DNA of 64,000 nt from an uncultured Duncaniella sp. (GTDB lineage Bacteria; Bacteroidota; Bacteroidia; Bacteroidales; Muribaculaceae): positions 1 through 64,000 of the forward strand of contig CAJUIX010000017.1 in assembly GCA_910586665.1 (NCBI GenBank), given 5' to 3'. Position numbers and translations under genes: made by a program. The notes beneath the pieces were generated by a model, which made no database searches, had not been told where the DNA came from, and worked only from the letters and a program-made list of their open reading frames with translations. Positions 54,347 to 63,049 of the stretch are shown piece by piece. Each line of letters opens with the position of its first letter. Within the stretch, counting starts at the first letter, position 1.

Positions 54347-54354
54347 CAAAGATA
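54347..54354 (-). promoter_or_regulatory. -7 box of DUF4492-cydAB
   Basis: Minus-strand TATCTTTG, 36 bp before ATG 54311; no TTTG at the expected upstream distance. Confidence 0.5.
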
Positions 54355-54391
54355 AGAAATATTTTTTATTTGTTTTAAATGTCATTCATTG

Positions 54392-54490
54392 TCATTTATT
54401 ATGCCTGCGCTGATAGTTTTTATATGCGCGGCCTCCGATTATGCCTCCGATGACTCCGGCGAGTATTGGAAGAAAGATGAAGATGTTCAT
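54392..54490 (-). CDS. 32-aa membrane peptide, unknown
   Basis: Minus-strand ATG 54490 to TGA 54392-54394 encodes 32 residues: hydrophobic MNIFIFLPILAGVIGGIIGG then basic RAYKNYQRRHNK. It is a single transmembrane segment with a glycine-zipper-like GVIGGIIGG and a positively charged cytoplasmic end. It has its own -7 box, TATATTTG (complement of 54518-54525), about 30 bp upstream of the ATG. It lies between the secDF terminator and the cyd operon. I do not recognise it; a small subunit or regulator of the cytochrome bd complex is possible. Confidence 0.6.
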   Translation of the reverse strand: MNIFIFLPILAGVIGGIIGGRAYKNYQRRHNK

Positions 54491-54606
54491 ATAGAATTGT
54501 TTTTTGAGATATAGATGCAAATATAAGACTTAGTTTTTAATTATTTTCATAATTAAACATATTATTTATAGCCAAAAACAATATGAAGGGTAGGCATGGG
54601 CATAAA

Positions 54607-54641
54607 AAGGAGCGCGATATGACCGGCATATCGCGCTCCTT
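54607..54641 (-). terminator. Terminator of secDF
   Basis: A perfect 15-bp inverted repeat (AAGGAGCGCGATATG / CATATCGCGCTCCTT) with a 5-base loop, followed on the minus strand by TTTTTA. Confidence 0.9.
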
Positions 54642-54671
54642 GAATATTAGGAATAATGTTTATCTCAAATC

Positions 54672-57569
54672 TTAGGCTTTCACTACACCTTTCTTGGCAT
54701 TGCGGCGGGCGTCGGTGATGTAGGCCACGGGTGCTGCAATGTAGATTGTAGCGAGTGTACCGATAATTACACCGAAGATCATCGCGAATACGAATGAACG
54801 AATGGCGTCGCCACCGAGGATGAAGATACAGAGAAGCACGAGGAGTGTCGAGCCCGAGGTCATGATTGTACGACCGAGGGTCGAGTTAATCGACGAGTTG
54901 ATGGTGGTGAAGAAGTTCTGTTTGGGATAGAGACCTACGTTCTCACGCACACGGTCGAAGACAACCACGGTGTCGTTAATCTGGTAACCAATCACAGTAA
55001 GGATTGCGGCGATGAACGACTGGTCGATTTCCATTGCGAAGGGGAAGACGCCCCAGAACATCGAGTAGAAGCCGATGATTGAGAAGGCTGTGAACGCAAC
55101 GGCTGCAAGTGCGCCGAGCGAGAAGGCGATGTTGCGGAAACGGAGCAGGATGTAGAAGAACATCGCGAGGAGTGCGAGGATAACGGCGATGTATGCGTCG
55201 GTGCGCATGTCGTTGGCCACTGTCGGGCCGACCTTCTGCGACGACATGATACCGATGTTCTCGTTGGTGGTCGAGAAGTCCTCGATGCTCATGCCGTTGA
55301 GCTGGTTCTCAAGACCCTTGTAGAGGATTTCGGTAATCTCGTTGTCGATGCCCTCCTCGTCGGAGTCAATCTTGTAGTTGGTAGAGATACGAACCTTGGT
55401 GTCATCGTCGATAGTGATGACGCTGAGCTGCGCGCCGTCAAAGAGGGGAGCGAGCTGGGCCTGGAGTTCATGGGTCTTCACGGGGTGGTCGAACTGAACG
55501 ACGTAGTTGCGACCGCCGGAGAAGTCGATACCCTGGTTGAGTCCGCGACCGAAGAGGAAGCCGATGATGATGACAACCACTGCGATAACAACGCCGAAGC
55601 TGATTTTGCGGGCACCGAGGAAGTTAATCTTGGTGTTGTAGAACATCTTGGCCGAGAAGGGAGTAGCAAATGTGAGCTTCTCGAAGGGCTTGGTCTTGGC
55701 GCAGAAGATGTAGATGAGGCGGGTCAGGTATACCGCTGTGAAGAACGAGCAGATAATACCGATGATGAGCGTGGTAGCGAAGCCCTTGATAGGACCTGTG
55801 CCGAAGAGGAGGAGAATCACACCTGTGATGATAGAGGTGAGGTTTGAGTCGAAGATTGCGGAGAAGGCGTTGCTATAACCGTCGGCGATAGCCGTGCGGA
55901 CGCTCTTGCCTGCGCGAAGCTCTTCCTTGGTGCGCTCGTAGATGAGCACGTTGGCGTCAACTGCCATACCGAGGGCGAGCACGATGCCCGCGATACCCGA
56001 GAGCGTCAGCACTGCCTGGAAGGAGGCGAGGATACCGAAGGTGAAGAAGATGTTGAAGATAAGGGCAAGGTTGGCGATGAGGCCGGGGATGAGACCGTAG
56101 AAGAGGCACATGAAAATCATGAGCAGCACGATAGCCACTACGAATGACCACACGCCGTCCTTGATGGCCTGCTCGCCGAGCGACGGACCGATGACTGTGT
56201 CGGAGATGATGTCGACCTTGGCGGCCATTTTACCGCTCTTGAGCACGTTGGCAAGGTCCTTTGCCTCGTCGGTGGTGAAGTCGCCTGTAATCTGTGAGCG
56301 ACCGCCTTCGATGACAGAGTTGACGCGGGGAGCGGAGTAGACCTGGTCGTCAAGGACGATGGCCACCTGCTTTTCGATGTTGGCGGCGGTGATGCGTGCC
56401 CACTGGCGTGCGGCCTCGGGCTTCATGTTCATCGACACATAGTTACCACCCTGCATTGCGTCATAGTCGCTGGTGGCAGCTGTAATCACGTCGCCGCTGA
56501 GAGCGGGCTTGCCGTTGGTGGTCTTGAGGGCTACGAGCTGGTAGATGCTGAGGTTGCGCTTACCGCGGACGGAGTCATCGACCTGGACAATCTGGGGCTT
56601 GAATTCCCATGCGAGCTTCACGTTGGCGGGTATGATGCCCTTGGCCAACGGAGAGGCGAGGATTGCGTCGATAGTGTCGCGGGCGGTCTCTGTGGCGGAG
56701 CCGACGCCAATCATGTTGGCGGGGTTGCCCACCTGGAGGAAGTAATCGAAGAGACCCTTGCCGTTGCCTGTAGTATCGGCGCGGAGGGCGTTGTCAAGGC
56801 CCTGGAGCATGGGTGCTATCTCGTTGAAGGGAGTAGTTTCGTAAAATTCGAGGTTGGCGCTCGATTTGAGGAGCTCGCGCACACGGTCATGTTCCTTGAC
56901 GCCCGGAAGTTCGAGGAGGATCTGGCCGTCCTTTTCAAGTTCCTGGATGTTGGGGGCAACGACGCCGAACTGGTCGATACGGGTGCGGAGGACGTTGGTC
57001 GAGCTGCTGACGCGGTCTTTCACTTCCTGACGGAGCGAGCTTTTGATAGCGTCAATGTTGTCGCCACGCTTCACCTGGTCCTTGAATACAACAGAGAGGT
57101 CGCCCTGGGGGTCGAGCTTGCGGTACTCGGCGCAGAAGACGTCGATGAAGTCATTGCTCTTGTTGGCACGGGTGATTGAGTCGGCGCTGCTGACTGCACG
57201 CTCGAAATATGGGTTGCCTTCGGCATTGGCCATTGAGCGAAGGATGTCGGGGACTGATACCTGGAGTGTTACGTTCATACCACCCTTGAGGTCGAGACCG
57301 AGGCCTACACCGAGTTTCTGTACTTCGTTGAAAGTATAGCCTAAATAAACCTTTTCGTTAGCGATGTTCTTGATGTACTCGCTGTAGGCTTTACGTTTAG
57401 TTTCAGGGCTGTCGTTGTCCTTGGCTGCCTCGACTGCTGCATATTCGGCCGCTTTCTTCTCGTAATGGTTGGTTACGAGGGTGAAAGACAAGTAGAATAG
57501 GCAGATGAGCACCATGAATATGGCTATCACACCTGCGACAACACTTCCCAAAGATCCTTTGCTTTGCAT
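54672..57569 (-). CDS. secDF: Fused SecD-SecF protein-export membrane protein
   Basis: The 965-aa protein joins both subunits of the proton-driven Sec accessory complex. The SecD half (about 1-620) has a large periplasmic P1 domain and the motifs LGLDLKGGMNV and LALGMAVDANVLIYERTKEELRAGKS. The SecF half (about 640-965) shows GIDFSGGRNYVVQF and TVIGYQINDTVVVFDRVREN. The fusion is usual in Bacteroidetes. It pulls translocating proteins across the inner membrane. A -7 box TATATTTG (complement of 57659-57666) precedes it by about 90 bp. Confidence 0.96.
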   Translation of the reverse strand: MQSKGSLGSVVAGVIAIFMVLICLFYLSFTLVTNHYEKKAAEYAAVEAAKDNDSPETKRKAYSEYIKNIANEKVYLGYTFNEVQKLGVGLGLDLKGGMNVTLQVSVPDILRSMANAEGNPYFERAVSSADSITRANKSNDFIDVFCAEYRKLDPQGDLSVVFKDQVKRGDNIDAIKSSLRQEVKDRVSSSTNVLRTRIDQFGVVAPNIQELEKDGQILLELPGVKEHDRVRELLKSSANLEFYETTPFNEIAPMLQGLDNALRADTTGNGKGLFDYFLQVGNPANMIGVGSATETARDTIDAILASPLAKGIIPANVKLAWEFKPQIVQVDDSVRGKRNLSIYQLVALKTTNGKPALSGDVITAATSDYDAMQGGNYVSMNMKPEAARQWARITAANIEKQVAIVLDDQVYSAPRVNSVIEGGRSQITGDFTTDEAKDLANVLKSGKMAAKVDIISDTVIGPSLGEQAIKDGVWSFVVAIVLLMIFMCLFYGLIPGLIANLALIFNIFFTFGILASFQAVLTLSGIAGIVLALGMAVDANVLIYERTKEELRAGKSVRTAIADGYSNAFSAIFDSNLTSIITGVILLLFGTGPIKGFATTLIIGIICSFFTAVYLTRLIYIFCAKTKPFEKLTFATPFSAKMFYNTKINFLGARKISFGVVIAVVVIIIGFLFGRGLNQGIDFSGGRNYVVQFDHPVKTHELQAQLAPLFDGAQLSVITIDDDTKVRISTNYKIDSDEEGIDNEITEILYKGLENQLNGMSIEDFSTTNENIGIMSSQKVGPTVANDMRTDAYIAVILALLAMFFYILLRFRNIAFSLGALAAVAFTAFSIIGFYSMFWGVFPFAMEIDQSFIAAILTVIGYQINDTVVVFDRVRENVGLYPKQNFFTTINSSINSTLGRTIMTSGSTLLVLLCIFILGGDAIRSFVFAMIFGVIIGTLATIYIAAPVAYITDARRNAKKGVVKA

Positions 57570-57742
57570 TTGTTAAAGTGATGTATTAAAAGAGTTAGTT
57601 AATGATTTTTTTGATTGGTTTTCATGGGGAAACCGGGATTGGCTCCGATTTCAGCTTGCAAATATACGAATTTTCTTTTAATTAGCACTACCTGTGCCCG
57701 ATTTTTGCCTTATTTTAGCGCAAAAGAGGTTCTTAGGGAGAT

Positions 57743-58117
57743 TTATTGTCTGCGGAGGGAGCGATATGTGCCCAGCGTATCAGGGCCCTTCCATAAGATA
57801 AAGATGAGCCAGGGCCAGGAGAAGACGGGGGCGCTGCAAGTTATGAACCATACGATAAAAAGAATCAAGATGCAGCCTTCGACAGCGAGGCGCCATGCGC
57901 ATGGCATCTCCCGAGGTGTTTTACGGGTCATAAGGATGTAGGAGGCCCATGCAAGCCAGCAGATGAGGATTGCGGCTGCCGCTATTCCGGCGCCGATTGA
58001 GAGGTCTGCGGCCGGGGAGTTCGTTGGCTGTGCGATAAGCACGATGCAACAGGCCAATGCGAGCATGACGAGCTCGGTTACAACACTGTCAAATAATGAT
58101 TTAATCTGATTGGTCAT
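57743..58117 (-). CDS. Small integral membrane protein, unknown
   Basis: The 124-aa protein has four hydrophobic segments (about 15-31, 42-62, 78-94, 97-110), the pattern of small DUF2568/YrdB-like membrane proteins, with the basic pair MTRKTPRE in the central loop. Function unknown. It has its own -7 box TATATTTG on the minus strand (complement of 58144-58151) 27 bp before the ATG and lies between secDF and a divergent lipoprotein gene. Confidence 0.7.
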   Translation of the reverse strand: MTNQIKSLFDSVVTELVMLALACCIVLIAQPTNSPAADLSIGAGIAAAAILICWLAWASYILMTRKTPREMPCAWRLAVEGCILILFIVWFITCSAPVFSWPWLIFILWKGPDTLGTYRSLRRQ

Positions 58118-58260
58118 GGTGAAGGTGTAATGTTATTGATATGCAAATATAGACATTTCCATTGATTTGAGAAAGGTGAAATAAGTTAAAAATGATGATG
58201 TGTGGTGGTGGGTAAGGTTTATTTAGTTATCTTTGTGAGCTGTCTTTTTAACAATGCCTT

Positions 58261-59382
58261 ATGAACACATTGCATATTAGAACTTTATATCTTCTGCTAA
58301 TCCTATTTGTCACGTCGTGTAACGGGGATATATTTGTGGATGACGATACTCCTCCCTCTGCAAGCGCTCTCGAAGTGGCTGACGGAGGGGAGGCTTCGCT
58401 TACTTTCGGTACGGAGCATCTCGACTATATCCTGCTGCTTCTGCCGGAGTTAGAGCCGGATTCGGATGATTTGGGCATGCGGTGGCGCGACAAGCTGCTT
58501 GATGACTACCCATCATACGATAAGAATGACTATAAGTATAGGGCTGTCAGATATCTTGCTTCTGGCGAGACGGAGCATCACAATTTGGATGCTACATATA
58601 TAAATTTCAAAAAGTATGAAGACTCGGATAATCCTACCCAAAGGTTGCGCGTATGGAATTCTGTGCTTGAGCTGGAGCTCGTCCGAGAGAAGAAAGGCAA
58701 GCTTACTGTCCGTAACGTCCGTAATTTCAGTAATGATTTCTTAGATTGTGATATAAATCTGTGCTATTCATATAAAGATGAGATTGTCGGACTCTCGCTT
58801 GCCCCGAGTTTTGGAGACGGGAGGCCCTACGAGGTGGTTGGCATCGAATATGAGAAGGATTGCCGGATATTGACAGAGCATGGCACTGACTCGGTGATGA
58901 TTTCTGTCGACAATCCGGGGACGGAAGAATTGCGCTATGAGTTTCCTATCGCCGAGCATTGCCGACTTTATGTGGACTACGGTCTCAATCCCCGGCTCGG
59001 CTTGAAGCTTGACGGGGCAGGCGGATTCCCGGAGGTAGGGATTCCGACTTTTAGAAATGAGCCGGACGACGGCGTCGTCATGGTTGAAGGTTGTTTTCAT
59101 GGTGAGAAAGTGCCTTTTTCGACGGGCCGTGTCGAGATTCCGGGGCTGGCAAGCGCGCTTCCTGATTTTGTGACTGCTGGTTTTAATAAAGTTTATACCT
59201 TCATTATTCCGTCGGGAGTAGGGGTGAGGGCTAAATTTTATGTAAGTCGGTTGGTTTTCCATACAATAGGGTCGTTGAGGATTCGAAATCCCCGCGATGG
59301 GCGCGAGCTTACCGTCCCGGTCAAGGTGAAGGTCAGCCAGCCGTGGAATTATTATATGAAGTGGAATAAAGTTGACCTGTAA
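58261..59382 (+). CDS. Lipoprotein, unknown, paired with PagL-like gene
   Basis: The 373-aa product has a lipoprotein signal (MNTLHIRTLYLLLILFVTSCNG, lipobox TSC). The mature part is rich in beta-forming residues and acidic turns (FVDDDTPPS, LEPDSDDLGMRW). Two regions of similar shape (about 30-180 and 200-370) could be Ig-like domains, but I recognise no family. Ten bases after its stop comes a reading frame that leads into the PagL-like gene, so the two are probably one transcript. A -7 box TATCTTTG (58228-58235) precedes it. Confidence 0.75.
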   Translation: MNTLHIRTLYLLLILFVTSCNGDIFVDDDTPPSASALEVADGGEASLTFGTEHLDYILLLLPELEPDSDDLGMRWRDKLLDDYPSYDKNDYKYRAVRYLASGETEHHNLDATYINFKKYEDSDNPTQRLRVWNSVLELELVREKKGKLTVRNVRNFSNDFLDCDINLCYSYKDEIVGLSLAPSFGDGRPYEVVGIEYEKDCRILTEHGTDSVMISVDNPGTEELRYEFPIAEHCRLYVDYGLNPRLGLKLDGAGGFPEVGIPTFRNEPDDGVVMVEGCFHGEKVPFSTGRVEIPGLASALPDFVTAGFNKVYTFIIPSGVGVRAKFYVSRLVFHTIGSLRIRNPRDGRELTVPVKVKVSQPWNYYMKWNKVDL

Positions 59383-59409
59383 ATAGAAGAAATGATGTAT
59401 ATTCTTGAC

Positions 59410-60699
59410 ATGAAACGAATTGTGAAGCAAAGTGCATGGACGTTTGCAGCTGTGTTGCTGCTCTCGACGATGACAGCGGAAGCTACTGAGGTTGGGGCCG
59501 GAAGAGTGACAGTGGTAGATTCTACAGACGTGACAGAGCCGGCCGGGAAGAAATATGTGCATTACCTTGGCTTTGATTTCCGCGGGGCATGTGTGGCTTC
59601 GGCGCGAAAGGCTGCGGAGAATATATATGTGGGGAGCCGCGATCGTCATGCGGCTCTGTCGGGTCATGTCAAGTATGCTTTCGGCTATTCTGGGTCCACG
59701 CGCCAGGGACGACTATATCCGGGTGCATACCAGGGCGTTGGCGTAGGTGTGACGAGCTTTTTCGCTGGACGACTGACGGGTACGCCTGTCAGCGCCTATC
59801 TGTTGCAGGGGGCTCCGATAGTGCGCCTGGCACGCAATCTTACTTTTGGCTATGAGTGGAATTTCGGAGCTTCCTTTGGCTGGAAGGAGTATGAGGACTC
59901 CCCTGTGCCGTTGGGATATAGGTCTGAGTCATCCTCCTCGCAGCCGCCGCTCAACCTGATTGTCGGCTCGCCTGTCAATGCCTATATAAATCTCGGATTC
60001 ATGTTTAACTACCGTCTTTCGGCGCGGTGGGGGCTCACTGCCGGTATCGACCTTACACATTATTCCAATGGTAACACATCGTGGCCCAATCCGGGGGTCA
60101 ATATGCTTGGTGCGCGTGTCGGGATGACCTATAATTTCGATGCTGACCGGCGCGGGGAGATGCGGACGCTTGCTGACAATGCCGGCATCGAGCCTATGAA
60201 GCCACATATGAGCTATGACCTGGTGGTTTACGGGGCTGTGAGGAAGAAAATGACCAAGATTGACGATGTGCCGCAGGTGTTGCCCGGGCATTTCGGTATC
60301 GCAGGTTTGAATTTTGCACCTATGTATAATTTCAATCGCTTTCTGAGGGCCGGGTTGTCGGTCGACGTGCAGTATGACGAGAGTTCTGACCTAAAGAAAT
60401 ACTGGGTAGAGGGGACTATTGGCGACGACGTGATGTTCTATCGTCCGTCGTTTTTCCACCAGGTCTCTGGCGGACTATCGGCTCGTGGAGAACTTGTGAT
60501 GCCTATATTTTCGATTAATGCGGGTTTGGGTTACAATCTTATAGGTAACTCTGATTCTAAGAATTTCTATCAGGTGCTGGCGTTGAAAATCCATGTGGCG
60601 CGCAGTTTCTTCCTGCATATAGGCTATCAGCTCAATAGTTTTAAGAATCCTAATAATTTGATGATTGGCGTCGGCTACCGCTTCCACGACAAACGATAA
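59410..60699 (+). CDS. PagL-like acyloxyacyl hydrolase (lipid A deacylase family)
   Basis: From ATG 59410 (MKRIVKQSAWTFAAVLLLSTM) the 429-aa protein has a signal peptide and an outer-membrane beta barrel. The segment LTHYSNGNTSWPNPGVN contains the His and Ser of the PagL-type catalytic triad (HYSN), about residues 217-219. The position of the PagL glutamate (NPGIE in PagL) is Asn here. The protein is more than twice the 150-190 aa of proteobacterial PagL, with extra strands before and after the active-site region. It could remove acyl chains from lipid A, lowering its toxicity. An in-frame ATG at 59392 is an alternative start. It is co-oriented with the preceding lipoprotein. Confidence 0.82.
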   Translation: MKRIVKQSAWTFAAVLLLSTMTAEATEVGAGRVTVVDSTDVTEPAGKKYVHYLGFDFRGACVASARKAAENIYVGSRDRHAALSGHVKYAFGYSGSTRQGRLYPGAYQGVGVGVTSFFAGRLTGTPVSAYLLQGAPIVRLARNLTFGYEWNFGASFGWKEYEDSPVPLGYRSESSSSQPPLNLIVGSPVNAYINLGFMFNYRLSARWGLTAGIDLTHYSNGNTSWPNPGVNMLGARVGMTYNFDADRRGEMRTLADNAGIEPMKPHMSYDLVVYGAVRKKMTKIDDVPQVLPGHFGIAGLNFAPMYNFNRFLRAGLSVDVQYDESSDLKKYWVEGTIGDDVMFYRPSFFHQVSGGLSARGELVMPIFSINAGLGYNLIGNSDSKNFYQVLALKIHVARSFFLHIGYQLNSFKNPNNLMIGVGYRFHDKR

Positions 60700-60704
60700 A
60701 AACG

Positions 60705-60748
60705 ATTATTCCCGTCAGAGCCTAAGTGTTAGGTCTCACGGGAATAAT
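60705..60748. terminator. Bidirectional terminator
   Basis: ATTATTCCCGT (60705-60715) and ACGGGAATAAT (60738-60748) with an inner AGCCTAA/TTAGGTC hairpin, between convergent genes. Confidence 0.85.
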
Positions 60749-60777
60749 TGTATGTATTAAATTGATGTAGCTGGATG

Positions 60778-62220
60778 TTACTCGTCCGGGTGGTCTTCGC
60801 GCCAGGCCTCGTCGGGGTGGCAGCCGCTGCCGTCGAAGCAATGCGTGCAAAGGCGGCATTTGGGTAGACCTATGCTTTCGATGAGATTTTCAATCTTGCT
60901 GAACTGGAGTGTGGTCAGTTCGAGACGCTTGGCTATCTCCTTGACCATGCGTTCATATTCAGGGGTGTCGGTGGTCGCATAGATATCGAGTTTGGCGGCG
61001 TCGTCACCCTCGAAATCCTTGATTATTCGGCGGGTGATGAGCTCGAGGTCGCTTTTGGATGAAGTGAAACCGATGAATGGGCAGCCATAGACGAGCGGGG
61101 GACAAGAAATGCGTGCATGGACTTCACGCGCACCGCAGTCAAAGAATGTACGGACATTGTCGCGGAGCTGTGTGCCACGGACTATTGAGTCGTCGCAGAA
61201 CACCACTCGCTTGCCGTCGAGGATTGCGCGGTTGGGGATGAGTTTCATCTTGGCCACGAGGTCGCGGCGCGACTGGTTGCCGGGTGTGAAGCTTCGAGGC
61301 CATGTAGGGGTATATTTTAGTACTGCGCGGCGGTAGGGGATGCCGCGTCCTTCGGCGTATCCGAGAGCATGGCCGACGCCGGAGTCGGGGATGCCGCATA
61401 CGCAGTCTGCCTCGGTCGGGTCTTCCTGGCCCATCTTGCGGCCCCCTGCTTCACGGGCGTCTTCGACATTGATGCCGTCGTAGTCGCTCGCGGGGAAGCC
61501 ATAGTATACCCAGAGAAAGGAGCATATCTGTTCGCGGCGCGCGGGAGCCTGGAGCACTTCCATGCTTTCGGCTTGGAGGCGTATGATTTCGCCGGGTCCG
61601 ACGTCGCGCAAGGCTTCGTAGCCGAGGTTGGGAAAGGCTGATGTCTCGCTGGCTGCCGCGTAGGCTCCCTCCTTGCGCCCGATGACTATCGGTGTGCGTC
61701 CGAGGTAGTCACGCGCGCAGATGATGCCGTCCTCGGTGAGGATGAGCATAGAGCATGAGCCTTTTATTTTTTTGTAGACGAGGTTGATGCCATCGACGAA
61801 GTCCTTGCCCATGTTTATGAGCAGGGCTACGAGTTCGGTCTGGTTAATGTTGTTGGCCGACAGCTCGCTGAAGTGCATGCGTTCCTCAAGGAGTTCGGCA
61901 GCGATGTCGCGGATGTTGTTGATTTTGGCGACCGTGACGACGGCGTAGCGGCCGAGGTGCGAGTTGACTATAATCGGTTGCGGGTCGGTGTCACTGATGA
62001 CCCCGAGTCCCTGGCATCCGACGAAACGGTCAAGCTCGTCTTCAAATTTGGATCGGAAATAATCTCTTTCGAGACTGTGGATTGTTCGGTTGAACCCATG
62101 CTCCGGGTCAAAAGTTACCATGCCGGCACGCTTTGTGCCCAGATGCGAATGGTAGTCGGTGCCATAGAACAGGTCGTTGACACATGGCTTGGTCGATATC
62201 GAGCCGAAGAAACCTCCCAT
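60778..62220 (-). CDS. PurF-like protein lacking the catalytic cysteine
   Basis: The 480-aa protein has both PurF domains. The N-terminal Ntn-hydrolase-like domain (1-240) begins MGGFFGSIS, where active glutamine PRPP amidotransferases have Cys as first residue after processing (C-G-x-x-G). The PRTase domain (about 260-440) contains the PRPP loop FCDDSIVRGTQLRDNV. A Cys-rich end (KCRLCTHCFDG) might bind metal. A TAA stands in frame two codons before the ATG, so no cysteine can be added by a longer N-terminus. Glutamine-dependent activity is therefore unlikely; ammonia-dependent or regulatory function is possible, and a normal purF may exist elsewhere. A -7 box TACCTTTG (complement of 62263-62270) precedes it. 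Confidence 0.88.
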   Translation of the reverse strand: MGGFFGSISTKPCVNDLFYGTDYHSHLGTKRAGMVTFDPEHGFNRTIHSLERDYFRSKFEDELDRFVGCQGLGVISDTDPQPIIVNSHLGRYAVVTVAKINNIRDIAAELLEERMHFSELSANNINQTELVALLINMGKDFVDGINLVYKKIKGSCSMLILTEDGIICARDYLGRTPIVIGRKEGAYAAASETSAFPNLGYEALRDVGPGEIIRLQAESMEVLQAPARREQICSFLWVYYGFPASDYDGINVEDAREAGGRKMGQEDPTEADCVCGIPDSGVGHALGYAEGRGIPYRRAVLKYTPTWPRSFTPGNQSRRDLVAKMKLIPNRAILDGKRVVFCDDSIVRGTQLRDNVRTFFDCGAREVHARISCPPLVYGCPFIGFTSSKSDLELITRRIIKDFEGDDAAKLDIYATTDTPEYERMVKEIAKRLELTTLQFSKIENLIESIGLPKCRLCTHCFDGSGCHPDEAWREDHPDE

Positions 62221-62292
62221 TGTTTATGTCCTTAATGATTGGTGCTTGAAAATTTGAAAGTGCAAAGGTACGCAAAATCTCAATACGGCAAG

Positions 62293-62531
62293 GCTCCGGC
62301 CTGATAATTTTTTTTACATCGGTCGGAATTAACAATAATGAAAATCGGAGAGGCTATTCGGCATGGGTAATATATATAAATGTAGAGTTAGCTAAATATA
62401 GCTTTATATCTCACGTCAGGCTTTATCGCAATGATTGATTGTTGTACTTCGAGTAAAACTGATTGTAAATTGGTTCGTATTTCTGTTTTTAGCAAAAAAA
62501 ACGGCATAAGGTGAAAAAAAGTTTGGAAATA
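62293..62531. other. AT-rich intergenic region without recognised gene
   Basis: Between the purF-like promoter and the tRNA promoter there is A/T-rich DNA with no convincing ORF or strong hairpin. Confidence 0.5.
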
Positions 62532-62563
62532 TTTGGCCAGCTAAAAAAAACGTCTTACCTTTG
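62532..62563 (+). promoter_or_regulatory. Promoter of tRNA-Lys
   Basis: TTTG (62532-62535), a 20-bp spacer and TACCTTTG (62556-62563), 33 bp before the mature tRNA. Confidence 0.85.
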
Positions 62564-62596
62564 CATCGCAATTGAGGGAGACACCTCAGCAAACAA

Positions 62597-62672
62597 GACT
62601 CCGTAGCTCAGTTGGTAGAGCAACTGACTCTTAATCAGTGGGTCGAGAGTTCGAGCCTCTCCGGGGTCACCA
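62597..62672 (+). tRNA. tRNA-Lys (anticodon CUU)
   Basis: The 76-nt cloverleaf has acceptor arm GACTCCG/CGGGGTC (one G-T pair), D-arm TAGCTCAGTTGGTAGAGCA, anticodon stem ACTGA/TCAGT with loop CTCTTAA (anticodon CTT), T-arm GAGAG-TTCGAGC-CTCTC and an encoded CCA. Its 3' end is the likely integration site of the element whose integrase gene lies 378 bp downstream. Confidence 0.97.
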
Positions 62673-62693
62673 AGCCAAACGGCAAAATACAGA

Positions 62694-62729
62694 AAACCTC
62701 TGAAATCTAGACGATTTCGGAGGTTTTTC
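62694..62729 (+). terminator. Terminator after tRNA-Lys
   Basis: AAACCTCTGAAAT (62694-62706) pairs with ATTTCGGAGGTTT (62714-62726), one T-G pair, followed by TTCG and a short T-run. Confidence 0.75.
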
Positions 62730-62781
62730 GTTTACCCCAACCGGCATTTCGGGGCAAAATATTGAGGGTGTGCGGTGGCCC

Positions 62782-62950
62782 AAAAGGGTACATTCGCCAT
62801 CGGCGCGAAAAGTGTACCCTTTTAAGGGTTCTGACCGCTAACCCTCAATACATTACGATGATTTATTCTGCCCGAAAAACAAGTGTGTTCAGGTGCTACG
62901 AGGGTACACTTTTTTGATGTGTACCCGATTGTACCCTTTTTCGTACCCTC
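62782..62950. repeat. Six GTACCC motifs (putative integrase arm-type sites)
   Basis: The hexamer GTACCC or its complement occurs at 62786, 62814, 62902, 62921, 62931 and 62943, mostly within the longer word TGTACCCTTTT or its complement AAAAGGGTACA. Copies 1 and 3 are inverted relative to the others. They fill the space between the tRNA 3' end and the integrase gene, where tyrosine integrases normally bind arm-type repeats. Confidence 0.7.
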
Positions 62951-62991
62951 GGAAGCCTATTATGATGTGATTTTCAATTCGTTGCCTTGAA

Positions 62992-63023
62992 TTTGCAAGA
63001 TTGAGAAAAATTTTGTATCTTTA
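62992..63023 (+). promoter_or_regulatory. Promoter of the integrase gene
   Basis: TTTG (62992-62995), a 20-bp spacer and TATCTTTA (63016-63023), one base off TAnnTTTG; ATG follows at 63050. Confidence 0.65.
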
Positions 63024-63049
63024 ATGTAACACTAAAACCACATCAAAGT

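Noticed and set aside
62782..62950. CRISPR array
   Set aside because: The GTACCC words are short, irregularly spaced and in both orientations; no repeat-spacer pattern.
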